DNA from: Cyclobacteriaceae bacterium
GTDB lineage: Bacteria; Bacteroidota; Bacteroidia; Cytophagales; Cyclobacteriaceae
Length of the DNA: 64,000 nt
NCBI GenBank assembly: GCA_028278225.1
Contig: JANQEU010000022.1
Span: 62,001 to 126,000, forward strand
Reading direction: 5' to 3'
A model generated the notes under the pieces. It ran no database searches and was not told the DNA's origin. It saw only the letters and a program-made list of their open reading frames with translations. Made by a program: the position numbers and the translations under genes. Positions within the stretch are counted from its first letter, which is position 1. Each line of letters starts with the position of its first letter. Below are positions 61,330-64,000 of the stretch, in pieces.

Positions 61330-62139
61330 TTAGAAATTAATTAAATCGTGGAGCTGAGAGGTGATTTCTTTTTCTTCATTGACAAGGTCCTGTGCGAACC
61401 GAAACTTTCTTTCAATATTTCGCTTTATGTTGTTGTCAGCCAAAGATTTCATTGATTTAAATTTCAAATTAAATCCCCATTCCTCTCCCAGGAGATGGAA
61501 TATTTTCTCATCATTTGCAATAATGTCCTTCGTGTTAATGAAAATTTTATTCGATTGATCGACTGTTGAGAGGCCACTCAATATACACCGATAATAATGA
61601 TTCCATACTCCCAGATATTTCTCTGCCTGATTATTCCTGTTTTTCCATAGTTTGATCTTCGTGACAATTTTCCCGGCAGTTCCCAGGGATCTCAATCGCT
61701 GGGCTTCATAACGATTGATCAACGAGTAAATAACATCTGTATGTTCCCGGAAAAGGATCAGGTACCTGGCATTTGGAAGTAGTTTTCTCCAGAAATTTAA
61801 GAATAAACAGGTTCGGGGATCTTTCCATCCCCACTGTGGATATAATTGATTCTTTTGATCCACTATTCTGCGTCCCTTCTCCCAATCTTCCTGGTTGATT
61901 TCGATTTCAGAACAGTTCCCGTCAACATCAAAATCCAAACCATTTTTCTGCAGTATATGCATATGGAATTTCACAAAATCCAAATCCTCATAATGCCCAT
62001 CGGGATTTCCCAGTTTTGGTCCGAGTAGATCGTCTCCAATTGGCAATCCGCATTCATACAGCCATCTGGCAAATAGAGAGCTGTAGGACCTGTGCATTCC
62101 GAGGATGATCAAAACCTTGTTATGTGATTTTAAGTCCAA
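61330..62139 (-). CDS. Sulfotransferase-fold protein of the polysaccharide locus
   Basis: A 269-residue protein with a PAPS-loop-like LGMHRSYSSLFARWL (13-27) and WGWKDPRTCLFLNFW followed by ARYLILFREHTDVIYSL, the 3'-phosphate-binding region of sulfotransferases (FRE instead of VRD). It probably sulfates a glycan or a glycolipid made in this locus. It lies 12 bp before the permease gene. The loop has Ser-Tyr-Ser where most have Ser-Gly-Thr, so catalytic competence needs a test. Confidence 0.78.
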   Translation of the reverse strand: MDLKSHNKVLIILGMHRSYSSLFARWLYECGLPIGDDLLGPKLGNPDGHYEDLDFVKFHMHILQKNGLDFDVDGNCSEIEINQEDWEKGRRIVDQKNQLYPQWGWKDPRTCLFLNFWRKLLPNARYLILFREHTDVIYSLINRYEAQRLRSLGTAGKIVTKIKLWKNRNNQAEKYLGVWNHYYRCILSGLSTVDQSNKIFINTKDIIANDEKIFHLLGEEWGFNLKFKSMKSLADNNIKRNIERKFRFAQDLVNEEKEITSQLHDLINF

Positions 62140-62189
62140 GCTGTGAATGTTTCTTTAAGCTTCCTTTTCCTGTACTATATCCATTTCAT

Positions 62190-62858
62190 TCAAAATGTTG
62201 TTTCTATTGGAGGAACCTGCCAATGATCCTTAGTACACAGGTAGACTGTTGGTCGATTTTTCGTGATAACTTCCGTGCAAGTGGCTTCATCATATCCCCG
62301 GGTTTTCACTTTGAAGTAAGTTTTCGTGAGAATATTGTGCTCATAGCAAATGGAAACTTCTTTAGGGTTTAATGCCATGCCTTTACCCAGGAATTTAAGA
62401 TAAGACTCCTTTACACACCAAACTTTTAACAAGTAACTACTTACATCTTTGTGGTCCAACTCCCTGAAAGATTTCATTTCGTCCGTATTCAAAATCTGTG
62501 AAGCCATCAAGTTGGGATGTTCAAACGTCCTTGGTACTTCTAGATCAATACCTATTTCGGACTGGTATGTCGCCACTGCAAACCAACTGGAACTGTGACT
62601 TGTACTAAAATGAAAATCACTGCTATCCTGAACAAACGGCTTCCCGAAATCATTATGACCAAATTTGATTTTTTCCGGAGCTACTCTTAATTGATGGCCT
62701 AATATCGATCTTAGGGCAAATGTTCGCCAACGGTAAAGAGATCGCTCTTCCGCACCGGAATATAGATTTCCGTGACGTATTTCATCGTCATTCAGTACGA
62801 GGTTGTATCGAAATTTATGCTCAGAAAAATTACGGTAGTCTATAATCCAAAGCCTCAT
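62190..62858 (-). CDS. 4'-phosphopantetheinyl transferase (Sfp type)
   Basis: A protein of about 222 residues with the two PPTase motifs: EIGIDLEVPR (metal-binding Asp-x-Glu) and LKVWCVKESYLKFLGKG. FSTSHSSSWFAVA is the typical His-containing strand. It attaches phosphopantetheine from CoA to carrier proteins of fatty-acid-, polyketide- or peptide-type pathways. ATG 62858 is preferred to GTG 62873 because an AGGTGG ribosome-binding site precedes it. Sfp-type enzymes usually accompany specialised pathways, so this one hints at a carrier-protein-dependent step close by. It leads a leftward unit with the sulfotransferase and the ABC exporter. Confidence 0.92.
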   Translation of the reverse strand: MRLWIIDYRNFSEHKFRYNLVLNDDEIRHGNLYSGAEERSLYRWRTFALRSILGHQLRVAPEKIKFGHNDFGKPFVQDSSDFHFSTSHSSSWFAVATYQSEIGIDLEVPRTFEHPNLMASQILNTDEMKSFRELDHKDVSSYLLKVWCVKESYLKFLGKGMALNPKEVSICYEHNILTKTYFKVKTRGYDEATCTEVITKNRPTVYLCTKDHWQVPPIETTF

Positions 62859-62990
62859 AAATCCAGGATCCACCTAATATGAAACTACGTCAAAACAGCA
62901 AATAAATAATAATTGCCAGCAAAATAGAATAGTCCTATTAACTTACTAAATTATATTTTCCGGATATCGAATAGGCTGAGGACATAGTAA

Positions 62991-63758
62991 ATGCAAGAAT
63001 TTGAAAATCGGGTTGCAATTGTCACCGGATCCTCTGAAGGTATAGGATTTGCAATTGCAAAATACCTTATTGAGAGAGGTGCTACGACCTTTATCAATGG
63101 TCGAAACCAGGAAAAACTGGATAAAGCCACCCGGATTTTAAAGGCAAATTCCAATATGCCCGTGGAAAGTTTCTGTGGTGATGTGACCGTCTACGAGAAT
63201 TGCCTGCTATTTGCCGGTAAGGTATGTCAGCAATACGGTAAAACAGATATACTTGTAAATAACGTAGGAGGAGGTACTGAGATCCGGCATTTGGAGAATA
63301 TTACACCGGCGGATTGGGACTTCACATTAAACTTCAATCTGGGTGGTGCTTTCAATATGATCAAGGCTGTGACACCTATCATGAGGGAGAAAAAATACGG
63401 GAGAATTGTAAATATTTCTTCAGTAGCCGGGAGAAACAAGGGGAGGTTGTCCGGTCCGCAATATGCATCAGCAAAAGCTGGTCTTTTAGGTCTCACGAGG
63501 CATTTAGCCTGGGATCTTGCTGCAGAAGGTATTACTGTTAATGCGGTTGCGCCTGGCTTTGTTCGTACAGATAGAGCAATCTCAAAGTGGAATGAGAGAT
63601 CGAAGGAGGAAAAAGAACGTATGCTATCAGGAGTTCCGATGAATCGATTCGGAGAACCTGAAGAAATTGCTCATGCTGTTGCTTTTCTGGCTTCAGAAAA
63701 AGCCTCATATATTACGGGAGTTTCCTTAGATGTAAACGGTGGATCTTTTATGTCATGA
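62991..63758 (+). CDS. SDR-family oxidoreductase (3-oxoacyl-ACP-reductase-like)
   Basis: A 255-residue classical short-chain dehydrogenase/reductase. The cofactor motif is VTGSSEGIGFA (TGxxxGIG), with NNVGGG (NNAG equivalent), catalytic Ser in NISSVAG and the YASAK Tyr-Lys pair. The C-terminal ITGVSLDVNGGSF is typical of FabG-like enzymes. NGRNQEK after strand 2 favours NADPH. Next to a phosphopantetheinyl transferase and a ThDP enzyme it may reduce a carrier-bound or free keto intermediate (inference). Confidence 0.92.
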   Translation: MQEFENRVAIVTGSSEGIGFAIAKYLIERGATTFINGRNQEKLDKATRILKANSNMPVESFCGDVTVYENCLLFAGKVCQQYGKTDILVNNVGGGTEIRHLENITPADWDFTLNFNLGGAFNMIKAVTPIMREKKYGRIVNISSVAGRNKGRLSGPQYASAKAGLLGLTRHLAWDLAAEGITVNAVAPGFVRTDRAISKWNERSKEEKERMLSGVPMNRFGEPEEIAHAVAFLASEKASYITGVSLDVNGGSFMS

Positions 63759-63777
63759 CCGTATTAAGATGACCTGA

Positions 63778-64000
63778 ATGAAAGGGAAAAAGAAAACCGC
63801 CAAAAATGTAGTAGCCAGAAAGGTTTGTGATTGGATTAGTGGTTTAGGCGTATCTCATGTATTCATGGTTTCAGGATCACAAATTGATCCTATTGCAGAA
63901 GAAGTTGCAAATCATACCTCACTGAATCCCATTGTGGCATGTCACGAACTTGGAGCCGGTTTTATGGCCGATGGATTTGCCAGGGCTTCTTTAGGAACGG
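63778..64000 (+). CDS. Thiamine-diphosphate-dependent enzyme, N-terminal part (cut by window)
   Basis: The frame starts at ATG 63778, 19 bp after the SDR stop, and runs off the window after 74 codons. The visible part is the ThDP PYR domain of the acetolactate synthase / benzoylformate decarboxylase superfamily: ARKVCDWISGLGVSHVFMVS, then ACHELGAGFMADGFARAS, in which the HE Glu activates the cofactor. Substrate unknown because the C-terminal domain is missing. It is probably co-transcribed with the SDR gene. Confidence 0.85.
   Translation, partial: MKGKKKTAKNVVARKVCDWISGLGVSHVFMVSGSQIDPIAEEVANHTSLNPIVACHELGAGFMADGFARASLGT

Noticed and set aside
1..64000. tRNA, rRNA or transposase genes
   Set aside because: I looked through the intergenic stretches by eye and saw none; gaps are short, and a covariance-model search would be needed to exclude small RNAs.

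Overview
The window looks like chromosomal DNA of a Bacteroidota bacterium, most likely from a Cytophagia- or Saprospiria-like lineage. The evidence is type IX secretion (T9SS) C-terminal signals, a PorP/SprF protein, DUF5916 and DUF5686 outer-membrane proteins, PD40/OmpA proteins, weak Shine-Dalgarno use, and candidate promoters of the TAnnTTTG type. I saw no rRNA, tRNA, CRISPR array or transposase. The genus cannot be fixed from the sequence alone.

Layout. 1-8.3 kb: a GH38 mannosidase-like enzyme cut by the window edge; a two-gene operon of an APH-fold kinase and an unusual enolase paralogue; a T9SS-exported vanadium-haloperoxidase-like protein followed by a SufS-like PLP enzyme. 8.4-16 kb: a GIY-YIG protein, nadA, and a complete-looking trans-4-hydroxy-L-proline catabolic operon (deaminase, ketoglutarate semialdehyde dehydrogenase, 2-epimerase, D-hydroxyproline oxidase) facing a divergent AraC regulator. 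16-25 kb: a DUF5916 protein and a cargo/SprF/OmpA T9SS triad with overlapping genes. 25-29 kb: an SSS transporter with a GH127-type lipoprotein. 29-45 kb: a DNA-damage-type region with DUF763, an error-prone-type DnaE, DinB, a 108-aa unknown protein and a LexA-like XRE/S24 repressor. Palindromic TTAGTA/TACTAA operators lie in front of these genes, and surface-protein genes are interspersed. 45-51.8 kb: a DUF5686 protein, a TPR lipoprotein, then thrS-infC-rpmI-rplT with a strong terminator. 51.9-64 kb: a surface-polysaccharide locus (sugar-phosphate transferase, at least seven glycosyltransferase-type genes, a Wzm/Wzt-type ABC exporter, a sulfotransferase). It ends with a phosphopantetheinyl transferase, an SDR reductase and a truncated ThDP enzyme.

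The most interesting signals are these. (i) A family of 7-bp-periodic repeats (GTTGCGA/GTTGCGG/GTTACTG) occurs at four loci within 34.8-43.2 kb. Two of the arrays bound a ~0.5 kb segment, in inverted orientation, that carries a four-helix-bundle (S23/IVP family) gene. The other two loci are gene-less hairpins. Together they suggest a small, undescribed mobile or REP-like element. (ii) A self-contained SOS-like regulon is run by a cleavable XRE-S24 repressor through overlapping palindromes about one helical turn apart. (iii) The enolase paralogue has lost the catalytic-site His of the SHRSGE motif (now Ala) and is translationally coupled to a small-molecule kinase. (iv) infC starts at AUC.
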